A stretch of DNA of 64,000 nucleotides from JBMNGW01 sp050950025 (GTDB taxonomy: Bacteria > Spirochaetota > Spirochaetia > Sphaerochaetales > Sphaerochaetaceae), in the NCBI GenBank assembly GCA_050950025.1, contig JBMNGW010000004.1, forward strand, positions 123,041-187,040, written 5' to 3'. The position numbers and the translations under genes were made by a program. The notes below the pieces were generated by a model. That model saw only the letters and a program-made list of their open reading frames with translations, searched no databases and was not told the DNA's origin. This document shows positions 36,163-45,151 of the stretch, in pieces (within the stretch, counting starts at the first letter, position 1; each line of letters begins with the position of its first letter).

Positions 36163-37122
36163 ATGACATTGCCACGCACTATTCACCAGCAGCTGCACTA
36201 CAAAATGCTGCTCACCCGTGAGTTCGAGCTAACAGCCTCCCGCCTTTTTGTCCAGGGAAAAGTCCATGGGACGGCCCATTTCTGCATTGGCGAAGAGGCA
36301 AGTGGAGTCGGAGTCTGCTCTGCTTTGGAAAAAGAAGATTATATAACTCAAACTCATCGCGGCCATAACCAAGGTATCGGCAAAAATATGGACATCAATA
36401 AAATGATGGCCGAATTTTTAGGCAAAGAGACTGGCTACTGCAAAGGAAAAGGGGGATGTATGCACATCGCCGACTTTTCAGTGGGAAGCTTGGGGGCTAA
36501 CGGAATAGTAGCCGGAGGCATTCCAATTGCCACCGGAGCCGCTTTAAGTCAAAAATATCGGGGCAGTAAACATATTACTGTCTGCTTTTTTGGTGACGGA
36601 GCTACCAATGAAGGGGCTTTTCATGAATCGCTTAATCTTGCCAGCGTGTGGAAACTGCCGGTTCTGTTTGTCTGTACGAACAACCAGTACGGCATGTCGA
36701 CTCCCTTAGCCAAATCGATGAACATTGAAGACATCTCAATTAGAGCCACCAGTTATGGAATAAAAGGGCTGAGCCTTGATGGCAATGATGTCGTTACGAT
36801 TTACAACGAGACAAAAAAAGCCAAAAAGTACGTTCAAGAACATGGACCGATGCTAATGGTGTTAGAAACATATCGGTGGATGGGTCACTCCAAAAGTGAT
36901 GCCCAGCTCTACCGCAGCAAAGAAGAGGTGGAAAGCTGGAAAGAAAAATGTCCCATCAAGCGCCACCACGAATATTTAGTGAAAGAGAAAATATTCAGCG
37001 AAGAACAGCTGGCCCAAATGCAAGAAGAAGCCGTATTAGCTATTAAAAAGGCCGTTGAATTTGCCGAAAACAGCCCCGAATTACCGATCGAGCGCATCTT
37101 TGATGATGTGTATGCCCCATAA
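36163..37122 (+). CDS. pdhA: 2-oxo acid (pyruvate or acetoin) dehydrogenase E1 alpha subunit
   Basis: A 319-residue thiamine diphosphate subunit. The family signatures are THRGHNQGIGK, GKGGCMHIADF, NGIVAGGIPIATGAAL and the ThDP-binding motif GDGATNEGAFHESLNLASVWKLPVLFVCTNNQ, with AKSMNIEDISIRATSYGI after it. The heteromeric alpha/beta type is the form found in Gram-positive PDH and in acetoin dehydrogenases, which are hard to tell apart by sequence. It is the first of five genes with short gaps (18, 9, 9 and 10 bases). Confidence 0.9.
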   Translation: MTLPRTIHQQLHYKMLLTREFELTASRLFVQGKVHGTAHFCIGEEASGVGVCSALEKEDYITQTHRGHNQGIGKNMDINKMMAEFLGKETGYCKGKGGCMHIADFSVGSLGANGIVAGGIPIATGAALSQKYRGSKHITVCFFGDGATNEGAFHESLNLASVWKLPVLFVCTNNQYGMSTPLAKSMNIEDISIRATSYGIKGLSLDGNDVVTIYNETKKAKKYVQEHGPMLMVLETYRWMGHSKSDAQLYRSKEEVESWKEKCPIKRHHEYLVKEKIFSEEQLAQMQEEAVLAIKKAVEFAENSPELPIERIFDDVYAP

Positions 37123-37140
37123 AAGAGGAGAAAGCTATTC

Positions 37141-38124
37141 ATGCGTGAAATAACCTATGCACAAGCAATCAACGAAGCGATGAGCGAAGAGATGCGCAAA
37201 GACGACTCCATCATTTTTTTGGGAGAAGATATCGGTATCTATGGCGGCGCTTTTGGTGTTTCCAGAGGAATGTACGAAGAATTCGGACCCACCCGTATTC
37301 TTGATACTCCCATCAGCGAACTGGCTATCACCGGAGCCGCTGCTGGAGCTGCCATGACGGGCCTGCGCCCCATTGTCGAAATCATGTTCAGTGATTTTAT
37401 AACGCTGGCTATGGAACAACTGGTTAACCAAGCGGCCAAAAACCGCTTCCAATTCGGCGGTCAAGGCTCTGTCCCCATGGTCTTAAGGGCCCCCGGAGGC
37501 TCAGGAACCGGTGCAGCGGCTCAACACAGCCAAAGTCTTGAAGCTTGGGTAGCCCACGTGCCGGGATTAAAAGTAGTTATTCCTTCTACCCCTTACGATG
37601 CGAAAGGGCTCCTGAAAGCCTCCATTCGCGATAACAACCCCGTTGTCTTTTTGGAGCAAAAATTGCTGTATCGCCAAAAAGGATTAGTGCCTGAAATTGA
37701 AGATGAGTATATAATTCCTTTGGGAAAAGCCGACATCAAAAAAGAGGGGACCGATGTTTCAATTATTACCTATGGGCGAATGGTAGACCGCTGTTTGCTC
37801 GTGGCTGATCAAATGGCTCAAGAAAAAGGACTCTCTATAGAAGTTGTTGATATCAGGACGCTGATTCCTTTGGACAAGGAGGCCATCATCGCTTCAGCTA
37901 AAAAAACAGGCCGTGTTTTAGTTGTCCATGAAGCCTGCCAAACAGGGGGATTTGGAGCAGAGCTGGTGGCCACCATTGCCGACAGCGAAGCCTTCTTTTA
38001 TCTTGATGCCCCGATTAAACGTCTGGGGGGATTAGATGTACCAATCCCTTACAACCCCACCTTGGAAGCTCAAGTGGTGCCGACCGAAGAAAAAATTAGA
38101 ACAGCAATTATGGCGCTGCTGTAG
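37141..38124 (+). CDS. pdhB: 2-oxo acid dehydrogenase E1 beta subunit
   Basis: A 327-residue transketolase-like beta subunit paired with the upstream alpha subunit. It shows the start REITYAQAINEAMSEEM, GEDIGIYGGAFGVSRGM, ISELAITGAAAGAAMTGLRPIVEIMFSDF, LRAPGGSGTGAAAQHSQSLEAW and a C-terminal domain with DIRTLIPLDKEAI. It supplies part of the ThDP site and the E2-docking surface. Its C-terminal end is 9 bases before the E2 gene. Confidence 0.92.
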   Translation: MREITYAQAINEAMSEEMRKDDSIIFLGEDIGIYGGAFGVSRGMYEEFGPTRILDTPISELAITGAAAGAAMTGLRPIVEIMFSDFITLAMEQLVNQAAKNRFQFGGQGSVPMVLRAPGGSGTGAAAQHSQSLEAWVAHVPGLKVVIPSTPYDAKGLLKASIRDNNPVVFLEQKLLYRQKGLVPEIEDEYIIPLGKADIKKEGTDVSIITYGRMVDRCLLVADQMAQEKGLSIEVVDIRTLIPLDKEAIIASAKKTGRVLVVHEACQTGGFGAELVATIADSEAFFYLDAPIKRLGGLDVPIPYNPTLEAQVVPTEEKIRTAIMALL

Positions 38125-38133
38125 GAGGAGTCG

Positions 38134-39366
38134 ATGGCTGAAGCAATCATTATGCCCAAAACGGGAATGGCGATGACTGAAGGAACTGTCATCGAGTGGT
38201 ATAAAAACGTAGGCGATACTATTCATATCGGAGACGTTGTAGCTCAAATCGAAACTGACAAATCGACTATGGATTTAGAAGCCGATGTCAGTGGAACCTT
38301 GTTAGCAATTGTTCATCCCCAAGGAGCAGTAGTCCCAGTTACTCTTCCCATCGCTTGGGTAGGCAAAAAAGGAGAGGCTATCCCACAGCCAATCCAAGAA
38401 GAAGAAGAACAACAAGAGGTTGAAAAACCACAGCAGATTAGAATAAGCACCCCAGTTGCCGTTGCTGCCACCCCAGCTGCCAAAAGAGTTGCATCTGAGC
38501 AAAACATCGATTTGGCTACTGTTGAACCAAGTGGGAAAAGTGGCGAGATTGTGGCAAAAGATGTCCTAAAAATTACCCCTTTGGCCCAACGGATTGCCGC
38601 TGACAAACAAATTGATGTGACTCAAATTAAAGGATCGGGGCACCAAGGTAAAATCTTTGCCAAAGATGTGGTTGAACAAACCACTACTAAACAAACGCGC
38701 TTGGCTTTAACCAACATTCAAAAAATTACAGGCAAACGGATGCTGCAAAGCGCGCAGACCATCCCCTCTGTCACAGAAAACACCAAAGCCGATGTAACTG
38801 AGTTATTGGCCCTTAAACAACAAATCTTAGAACAAAGCGGAATTAAAGCGACTGTCAATGATTTAATTATTAAAGCAACCGCCTCCGCCTTAAAAAAACA
38901 TCCCAAGCTTAACTCTACCTTGGATGGCGATGACCTTATGCTTAAAGAGCATGTCGATTTGGGAGTGGCTGTAGCCACTAAAAAAGGATTATTGGTTCCC
39001 GTATTACGCCAAGCAGAGCTCTATAGCCTGACAACACTGGTTGAAAAAATGAGATCCTTACTCACCGCTGCTCATAACGGCAAACTTACTCCCGATGAAC
39101 TCAGTGGATCCTCATTTACCCTCTCGAATGTAGGTATGTACGGAATTACCTCTTTTACTCCCATTATTAATCCCCCTGAAGCAGCTATTTTAGGTGTTTG
39201 TGCCATTGAACAACTCCCCCGTTTTATTAACGGAACTCTATGCGAACGCTCAATTATGACATTGAGTCTCAGCTTTGATCATCGGGTGGTCGATGGAGCC
39301 GAAGCGGCGCTCTTTTTGCAATCGTTAGTTGCGTTGCTGGAACAGCCGTTGAACCTGTTGGTTTAG
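38134..39366 (+). CDS. pdhC: 2-oxo acid dehydrogenase E2 acyltransferase with two E3-binding domains
   Basis: A 410-residue core enzyme. One lipoyl domain carries the lipoylated lysine in ETDKSTMDLEA (Lys43), followed by a flexible Glu/Gln/Pro linker. Two successive peripheral-subunit-binding segments follow: TPAAKRVASEQNIDLATVEP at about 116-150 and TPLAQRIAADKQIDVTQIKG at about 151-186, each ending in a K/E-I-(V/F)-AKDV block. The catalytic domain ends with LSFDHRVVDGAEAA (His-Asp). A doubled E3-binding domain is unusual; most E2 proteins have one. Confidence 0.9.
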   Translation: MAEAIIMPKTGMAMTEGTVIEWYKNVGDTIHIGDVVAQIETDKSTMDLEADVSGTLLAIVHPQGAVVPVTLPIAWVGKKGEAIPQPIQEEEEQQEVEKPQQIRISTPVAVAATPAAKRVASEQNIDLATVEPSGKSGEIVAKDVLKITPLAQRIAADKQIDVTQIKGSGHQGKIFAKDVVEQTTTKQTRLALTNIQKITGKRMLQSAQTIPSVTENTKADVTELLALKQQILEQSGIKATVNDLIIKATASALKKHPKLNSTLDGDDLMLKEHVDLGVAVATKKGLLVPVLRQAELYSLTTLVEKMRSLLTAAHNGKLTPDELSGSSFTLSNVGMYGITSFTPIINPPEAAILGVCAIEQLPRFINGTLCERSIMTLSLSFDHRVVDGAEAALFLQSLVALLEQPLNLLV

Positions 39367-39375
39367 GAGATACAG

Positions 39376-40773
39376 ATGAGTCTAAAAACAGTCGATATCG
39401 TAATCATTGGAGGTGGACCTGCTGGGTACATTGCCGCCATTAAATCTGCGCGGTTAGGGGCTTCGGTAGTGCTCATCGAAGAGCATGAGGTGGGGGGAAC
39501 CTGCCTAAATCGGGGGTGTATTCCCACCAAGTATTACAGCCAAAGTGCCCATTTACTAAATCAACTGACCCAAGGCGCCAGCCGAGGAGTTGTATATGAT
39601 GGATCAAAAATCCACTTCGATATGCTTAAAGCCAAAGCCGGCAAACAAAAAAGTGTCCGCAAGCTAACTGCAGGAGTCCGTTCTTTGCTCAAAGGCGCTA
39701 AAGTAGAGCTGATTAACCAACGAGCACGCATTACAAAAAACGGGACCGTGGCACTTGTCGATGGCACCATCATTGAAGCCAAGCGGATCATTGTGGCAAC
39801 CGGCAGCCGTTCAGCTCGCATCCCCGTTCAAGGCATAGACAGCCCTTTGGTACTCGACAGCGATGCCATCTTAGATTTGGAAAGTGTTCCCAAGCGCCTA
39901 GCTGTCATCGGCAGTGGTGTTATTGGTGTCGAATTTGCCTCTATTTTCCACAGTTTTGGCTCCGAAGTCTCTCTTATTGAACTAAAGCCACGTATTTTAA
40001 GCGACAGTGATACACAGTTATCTCAAGCTTTGGCCTCCTCTTTTGCCAAACGGGGAATCACGATGCATGTCGATACGACAGTCTCTTCCATTCAGACCAA
40101 CAACACCAGTGCCACTATCATTCTTGCTAACGGCTCCTCCTTGGAAGCCGATACGATTCTTTTGGCAGTGGGAAGAAAAGCCGATCTCTCTTTTTTGGAA
40201 GATCCCTCTTATATCCGAAGCGAGGGGGGACGCATCGTCACCGATGAGACAGGCTTAACAAGCAAACCCCACATTTACGCAGCTGGAGATGTGACAGGCA
40301 AAGCCTTTTTGGCTCATGCGGCTTATCATATGGGAGAATGTGTAGCCCATAATGTATGTGTCGATTTAGGTCTGCTAAAAGAAGAGCATAAACGGTTCTC
40401 TCTGGACACTGTCCCGTCGGTGGTCTATTCTATTCCGGAGGTCTCCTCTGTCGGTTTAAGCGAAGAAGAGGCCAAACTGGCATATGAAGTGACAAGTGGT
40501 ACCTTCCCTTTGGCAGCCAACGGCAGGGCCCTAAGTGCCGGTGAGCCGGAAGGGTTTGTAAAAATTGTTGCCGATAAGCGCTATGGACAAATTCTGGGAG
40601 CAAGTTGTGTGGGAATGAACGCCTCTGAGATTATCAACGAGGCCGTTTTGGCAATGAAAAACGAACTGACTGTTTATGAGGTTGCCGAGGCCATCCACGC
40701 TCATCCCACCATTTCAGAGGCCTTCAAAGAGGCTGCTGCTGCTTGCGCCGACCGCTGTTATCATATGCCGTAA
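39376..40773 (+). CDS. lpdA: Dihydrolipoyl dehydrogenase (E3)
   Basis: A 465-residue FAD flavoprotein that reoxidises the E2 lipoyl groups. It shows the FAD motif GGGPAGYIAAI, the redox disulfide GGTCLNRGCIPTK, the NAD motif IGSGVIGVEFASIF, the second FAD segment IYAAGDVTGKAFLAHAA, and the C-terminal His-Glu pair HAHPTISEAF. There is no N-terminal lipoyl domain. It is the fourth gene of the operon. Confidence 0.94.
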   Translation: MSLKTVDIVIIGGGPAGYIAAIKSARLGASVVLIEEHEVGGTCLNRGCIPTKYYSQSAHLLNQLTQGASRGVVYDGSKIHFDMLKAKAGKQKSVRKLTAGVRSLLKGAKVELINQRARITKNGTVALVDGTIIEAKRIIVATGSRSARIPVQGIDSPLVLDSDAILDLESVPKRLAVIGSGVIGVEFASIFHSFGSEVSLIELKPRILSDSDTQLSQALASSFAKRGITMHVDTTVSSIQTNNTSATIILANGSSLEADTILLAVGRKADLSFLEDPSYIRSEGGRIVTDETGLTSKPHIYAAGDVTGKAFLAHAAYHMGECVAHNVCVDLGLLKEEHKRFSLDTVPSVVYSIPEVSSVGLSEEEAKLAYEVTSGTFPLAANGRALSAGEPEGFVKIVADKRYGQILGASCVGMNASEIINEAVLAMKNELTVYEVAEAIHAHPTISEAFKEAAAACADRCYHMP

Positions 40774-40783
40774 GGGGTAAGGT

Positions 40784-41731
40784 GTGAGTGGATACGTTCA
40801 AAAGGACCGCGACTTTTTCATCAGTATAGCCCGTCGCTATTTTTTTGACGAAAAGTCACAGCAGCAGATTGCTCAAGAATTTGGCATCAGCCGCCCCACT
40901 GTCTCCAACATCCTCAAAAAATGTAAAGAACTGGGGATTGTACAAATAAAAATCGAAGATAATTACCCCTACGCCACCAGTGCCGGAGATGCTTTGGTAA
41001 AAGCATTTCCTTTACAACAAGCCTTAATTACGCCCACTAACGGAGCTGATACGCTAAAAAAAGATGTCGGTTTGGTTGGAGCTCAGTACAGTGCCCAACT
41101 GCTACAAACCTACAAGAAAATTGGCATTGCTTGGGGAACAAGCCTTTATCACATGGTGCATCAATTACCAACAGCTCAAGTTCCTGATGCCCAAATTGTT
41201 CAACTGATGGGAGGCTTTGGAACCTCTTCAGTCCAGTACGACGGCTCTGATTTAGCCCGCGAATTTTCCAAACGGGTCTTTGGTAAGTATTACCCGCTAC
41301 AGTGCCCTGTTTTGGTTAAAGATGAAGTAGTGAAAAAGCTCTTTCTCAAAGAACCGGCTATTGCCGATACACTGAAGATGACTAAAAACCTTGAAGTTGC
41401 TTTTGTCGGTATCAGCAGCAACAGTCCCGACCAAAGTGCCATGGTCAGAGCCGGCTTTTTATCAGAAGAAGAAGCTTTGGAAATTCAAGCTGCAGGGGCA
41501 GTGGGACATGTGTGCGGTTACAGTTTTGACTCTTTGGGCAACATGCTCGATATCTCATACAACCGCCGCATCATCGGCATTGAGTTTGCCGATTTTCTCT
41601 CCATTCCTGTTAGAGTAGGTATTGCTTATGGCCAACAAAAAGCTCAGGCCATCAAAGCTAGCTTACAAGGGGGACATTTGACCACCCTCATCACCGATGA
41701 AAAAACGGCTTACCACATCTTAGACTCTTAG
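40784..41731 (+). CDS. SorC/DeoR-type transcriptional regulator
   Basis: A 315-residue protein from GTG 40784, 10 bases after lpdA. The N-terminal helix-turn-helix is YFFDEKSQQQIAQEFGISRPTVSNILKKCKELGIVQI, and the rest matches the SorC sugar-binding domain (GIAWGTSLYHMV, VQLMGGFG, AVGHVCGYSFDSLGNMLD, RIIGIEFADF). This family binds phosphorylated sugars or related effectors. As last gene of the operon it probably controls the operon itself, with the inverted repeat at 36073-36108 as candidate site. Its stop overlaps the convergent next gene's stop. Confidence 0.87.
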   Translation: MSGYVQKDRDFFISIARRYFFDEKSQQQIAQEFGISRPTVSNILKKCKELGIVQIKIEDNYPYATSAGDALVKAFPLQQALITPTNGADTLKKDVGLVGAQYSAQLLQTYKKIGIAWGTSLYHMVHQLPTAQVPDAQIVQLMGGFGTSSVQYDGSDLAREFSKRVFGKYYPLQCPVLVKDEVVKKLFLKEPAIADTLKMTKNLEVAFVGISSNSPDQSAMVRAGFLSEEEALEIQAAGAVGHVCGYSFDSLGNMLDISYNRRIIGIEFADFLSIPVRVGIAYGQQKAQAIKASLQGGHLTTLITDEKTAYHILDS

Positions 41732-42057
41732 CCCAACTTATCCCCATTTTCTACCGGTTTATCAGGAACAATGAGAACAACACCCTGCTGGGAATATGTG
41801 CCCAAAATCAGGACCTCAGAAAGAAAAGAGGCAATCTGGCGCACGGGGAAATTCACCACAGCCAAAACCTGCTTACCAATCAAATCAGCTGGTTTGTACA
41901 GCTGAGTAATTTGGGCACTGGATTGCTTTATTCCCACCTGGGGACCAAAGTCGACCCATATTTTGTACGAAGGATTTCTAGCCTCCAAAAAAGGCTTAAC
42001 TTTTACGATCTCCCCCACCCTAATATCAAGTTTTGCAAAATCTTCATAAACAGCCAT
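41728..42057 (-). CDS. CsaA-like tRNA-binding-domain protein
   Basis: A 109-residue single-domain EMAP/tRNA-binding OB-fold protein. It shows FAKLDIRVGEIVKVKPFLEARNPSYKIWVDFG, QITQLYKPADLIGKQVLAVVNFPVRQIA and the ending GVVLIVPDKPVENGDKLG. It matches CsaA, a small dimeric protein described as chaperone-like or tRNA-binding. The start is taken at ATG 42057 (MAVYEDFAKLD); the frame extends further to 42081. Its stop codon overlaps that of the SorC gene on the other strand. Confidence 0.88.
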   Translation of the reverse strand: MAVYEDFAKLDIRVGEIVKVKPFLEARNPSYKIWVDFGPQVGIKQSSAQITQLYKPADLIGKQVLAVVNFPVRQIASFLSEVLILGTYSQQGVVLIVPDKPVENGDKLG

Positions 42058-42183
42058 ACAGCTGTTGTACAGCAAGACCAAGAAAAATAAAACTCCCTAA
42101 ATGACCTAATAAAAACTCCACAAATGAGCTAATTGACTTTACAGTTGGCATATCAGTATTCATTATGTTCTCAGGAAAGAAGA

Positions 42184-43443
42184 ATGTACTATAAGAGATT
42201 TGCCGATGATATGCTTATAGAAAGGCTTAAAGGAGCAGGAGCTGTTTTAATTCGTGGACCTAAAGGCTGCGGAAAAACAGAAACTGCACTCCAAGTTGCT
42301 AAAAGTACCATTCTGATGGATACCGATGTATCGGTACCGTATGCAATGGAACTAGATCCAGGAAGATTGCTTGTCGGGGATGTGCCGCACTTAATTGATC
42401 AGTGGCAAGAGTATCCCCATATTTGGAATTACGTTAAGCGTGAAGTAGACACTAGAAAATTGGCTGGTCAATTTATTTTAACAGGTTCTTTTTCAAAGAA
42501 TAAAACGAAAGATAAAAATATACGACTCCACTCCGGCTCAGCCCGTGTTTCTATTATTGATATGAGACCGATGTCCTTGTATGAGCGCAAATGGTCAACA
42601 GGTGAGGTGAGTCTTGAAAACCTAATCCAAGGAGAACTCCCGTTTTCAAAAGAAGTTTCAGTCACACTGAAGGAGCTAGTTGACCAATTAATCCTTGGCG
42701 GGTGGCCAACCAATCTAAACCGAACTGCAGCTAATGCTGCTCAGTCAATGGTTGATTATGTAACATTAACAAGCGAAGTTGACATCCAAAAAGCAACTGA
42801 AATAGGATTTAATCCGCTTAAAGTAATGAATTTGATGCGATCATATGCGCGGAACATATCGACTGAAGCTTCACTAGCGACATTAACTTGGGACGTAAAT
42901 GGCAGTGAACCAATTGTAGTCACTGATACTGCATCAGCTTACATTGATGGGTTAAAACGTGTCTGGGTTATTGAAGATCTTCCCGCTTGGAGCACCCATA
43001 TTCGTAGCCGTGATACGCTACGCAAAGGGCCTAAACGACACTTTGTCGATCCCTCTTTGGCTATAGGAGCTCTTAGCCTTTCAGCAGAAAAACTCCTTAA
43101 CAATCTACAGTATCTTGGCTTTCTTTTTGAGTCTCTTGTCATCCGTGATTTACGAATTTACGCTGATGTTTATGGCGGAAAAGTGTATCACTACCGTGAT
43201 TCATCAAACTTAGAAGTTGATGCGATTATTGAATATCCTGATGGGAGATGGGCAGCGTTTGAAATCAAGATGGGCTTTGGTAAACAAGATGAAGGAGCTA
43301 AAAATCTTCTAAGATTTGCTCAGAAAGTTAATACAACTAAAATTGGAGAACCAGAGGCCTTAACCGTAATTACCTTCAATGGTTTTGCTTACCGGAGAAA
43401 AGATGGAGTGAACGTTGTGCCTATTGGGACATTAAGAGCATGA
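42184..43443 (+). CDS. AAA ATPase with DUF4143 domain
   Basis: About 419 residues from ATG 42184, set by AGGAAAGAAG just upstream. The N-terminal AAA-type domain has Walker A RGPKGCGKTETA. The middle has FILTGSFSKNKT (sensor-like) and RPMSLYER, and the DUF4143 C-terminal part has FVDPSLAIGALSL, LGFLFESLVIRDLRIYAD and a restriction-endonuclease-like EVDAIIEYPDGRWAAFEIKMG (E-V-D...E-I-K). Such proteins are widespread, often mobile, and of unknown role. Base composition is richer in A/T than its neighbours, and it sits in a gene-poor stretch, consistent with transfer. Confidence 0.85.
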   Translation: MYYKRFADDMLIERLKGAGAVLIRGPKGCGKTETALQVAKSTILMDTDVSVPYAMELDPGRLLVGDVPHLIDQWQEYPHIWNYVKREVDTRKLAGQFILTGSFSKNKTKDKNIRLHSGSARVSIIDMRPMSLYERKWSTGEVSLENLIQGELPFSKEVSVTLKELVDQLILGGWPTNLNRTAANAAQSMVDYVTLTSEVDIQKATEIGFNPLKVMNLMRSYARNISTEASLATLTWDVNGSEPIVVTDTASAYIDGLKRVWVIEDLPAWSTHIRSRDTLRKGPKRHFVDPSLAIGALSLSAEKLLNNLQYLGFLFESLVIRDLRIYADVYGGKVYHYRDSSNLEVDAIIEYPDGRWAAFEIKMGFGKQDEGAKNLLRFAQKVNTTKIGEPEALTVITFNGFAYRRKDGVNVVPIGTLRA

Positions 43444-43720
43444 TTAATTCAAAAAAGGGAGATGAAAATCATCTATCATTAAGAAAGCTTTCTCTTTGCC
43501 TTCTTCTCAAATAATCACATCATTAAAACTCACATTTGCCCATATATCACCAAGCAGGAATTACGCTCAATGAACAACAAAGCCAAAGATATTTATTAAT
43601 GTACTACAAACTGGAAGATGTTATGGACGAGAGTTGCCGAATAATTGCCGTTAATGCAATTAGTTAGCAACCCTTTTTCTTGGTTTAACTGCGGAACTTA
43701 GGAAATAGCAGCAAAAAAAA

Positions 43721-43769
43721 GATGCATCGTAAGGCGAATCTCTTTTTTTGATTCATTTAGCAATGCATC
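43721..43769. repeat. Interrupted inverted repeat in the gene-poor stretch
   Basis: Outer arms GATGCAT (43721-43727) and ATGCATC (43763-43769) and inner arms GAATC (43736-43740) and GATTC (43750-43754) are both perfect, separated by 8-base unmatched segments and a T-rich loop. It could be a hairpin in RNA or a fossil element end. No second copy was noticed. Confidence 0.4.
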
Positions 43770-43795
43770 ATGTCTATAAATATGTAACAACTACT

Positions 43796-43909
43796 TTATT
43801 TAATTATCTCAAAACACTTCAAAGCATCTTTGATTGCCTCTATTTTTTCAGATGTTGGGTGTTTCCGTTCTTGTTTTAATTCTTCTACTGCATTGGGAGC
43901 ATAACACAT
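43796..43909 (-). pseudogene. Remnant of an unidentified gene (C-terminal piece)
   Basis: A minus-strand frame ends with TAA at 43796 and reads protein-like: MCYAPNAVEELKQERKHPTS, then EKIEAIKDALKCFEIIK. It stays open upstream to about 44003 (HIVEAKRDLGLP before the ATG) without an earlier start or binding site. Its helix-forming C-terminal composition is unlike random frames nearby. I do not recognise the family; it could equally be a very small real gene starting at 43909. Confidence 0.35.
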
Positions 43910-44031
43910 GGGTAATCCCAAATCTCTTTTTGCTTCTACTATATGAAAATACAATAAAAGAGATGAGGATGGTTCTCTTTTACAAAAAGAACTCTTTGTT
44001 ATTAATTGTTAACAAAAATGTAAGAATCAAT

Positions 44032-45151
44032 TTAGGACGATAACTTCATCACAACAGCACTCTCGGTATGGCTAGTTTGGGCAAAGAGGTCAAACATCTT
44101 TAGTTTCGTTAGCACATAGCCGCCTTGGCTAAAGGCTTTGGCATCACGGGCTAAAGTAGCACTATTGCAACTAACATACATAATAGTTTGTGGTCTAAGA
44201 GCAGTGATGGCTTGTATAACTGGTTTACTCAGTCCCACCCGTGGCGGATCAACAATAATGGTATCGGCAGCTTTAAGTTGGTGAGAGTCGCTCCAGTTCT
44301 CTCCACTTTGACTATAAAAGTGGGTGTATTGTAAATTCTTGCCCGCTAAGGCCAAACAACGGGGATCTTTTTCTACAGCAATGACTGTATTCAAAGGGCT
44401 TTCAACACACAAAGCAAATGTCCCCACCCCACTGTACAAATCAATAATCCGCTCTCCTTGGGCATGTTGATGAACAAACTCTCCCATCTGTGGCAACAAA
44501 AGGTAGTTTGATTGAAAAAAGACCTGTGCATCACTGACAATCTTTTTTCCCAACAGCTCAAAGCTCACTTCTTGATCATCAAAAGCAACATCACTGCCAT
44601 TGCTGAGGGCAGAAACCTGTTTTTGTTCTCTTTTTAAAAGGAGCTTCCGCTTGGAACCCAAATAGGTGTTTAACCGCATCACAGAGGACCATACAATGAT
44701 TAATATCGACAAGCGTAGTGCTTTGGCGCTCAAGAAAGCCAACGTTACCGTTTTGCCAATCAGTGTGGAAGCGAACTCGACTGCGGTATCCCCACTGCTT
44801 AGCAGAGGCAAGAGGAAGCTCTTCATACGAGTCGGCTTCAATGTCCCCTAGACGCTGTAAATTCTCTTTGACTAACTGGCGCTTAATTTCTTGCTGAGCT
44901 TCTATTGAAGCATATTGGAAATCACAGCCGCCACAGCGTCCATAATAGGGGCAAGCAGGTATCACTCTGGCATCAGAGGGCTCTATGATATCAACAAGGA
45001 TCCCGCGGCTGAAATCTTTTTTCTGCTGCACAATGCGCACATCAACTAGCTCACCAGGCAACACTTGCCCCACAAAAAGGGCCTTACCTTCATAACGGGC
45101 CAACCCCTCCCCTTGAGATACTACTTTTTCAATGCGCACCCGCTTTATCAT
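44032..45151 (-). pseudogene. RNA 5-methyluridine methyltransferase (RlmD/TrmA family), frame broken
   Basis: About 372 residues when repaired. It has an N-terminal TRAM domain (EKVVSQGEGLARYEGKALFVG, about 7-58), iron-sulfur cysteines in CPYYGRCGGCDF and HCMVLC, SAM motif DLYSGVGTFAL, DPPRVGLS, the catalytic cysteine in YVSCNSATLARD, and the terminal glutamate in SHTESAVVMKL. It methylates U to m5U in rRNA or tRNA; the exact base cannot be told. One extra base in the CC at 44674-44675 breaks the frame; removing it reads LCDALNTYLGSKRKLLLKR. The ATG overlaps the pepF stop (ATGA). Confidence 0.87.

Larger units (their letters stand above)
43444..44031. other. Gene-poor A/T-rich stretch with possible gene remnants
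   Basis: No intact gene is seen in 588 bases between the AAA ATPase and the RNA methyltransferase gene. A plus-strand open stretch at about 43550-43670 reads protein-like (ITLNEQQSQRYLLMYYKLED), without a start. A minus-strand piece lies at 43796-43909 (separate entry). An inverted repeat is at 43721-43769. A 69-codon plus-strand frame at 43834 lies over the minus piece and does not look coding. The stretch fits decayed transferred DNA. Confidence 0.5.

Noticed and set aside
43834..44043. Plus-strand 69-codon hydrophobic frame
   Set aside because: No binding site, A/T-driven hydrophobicity, and it lies opposite a more protein-like minus piece.
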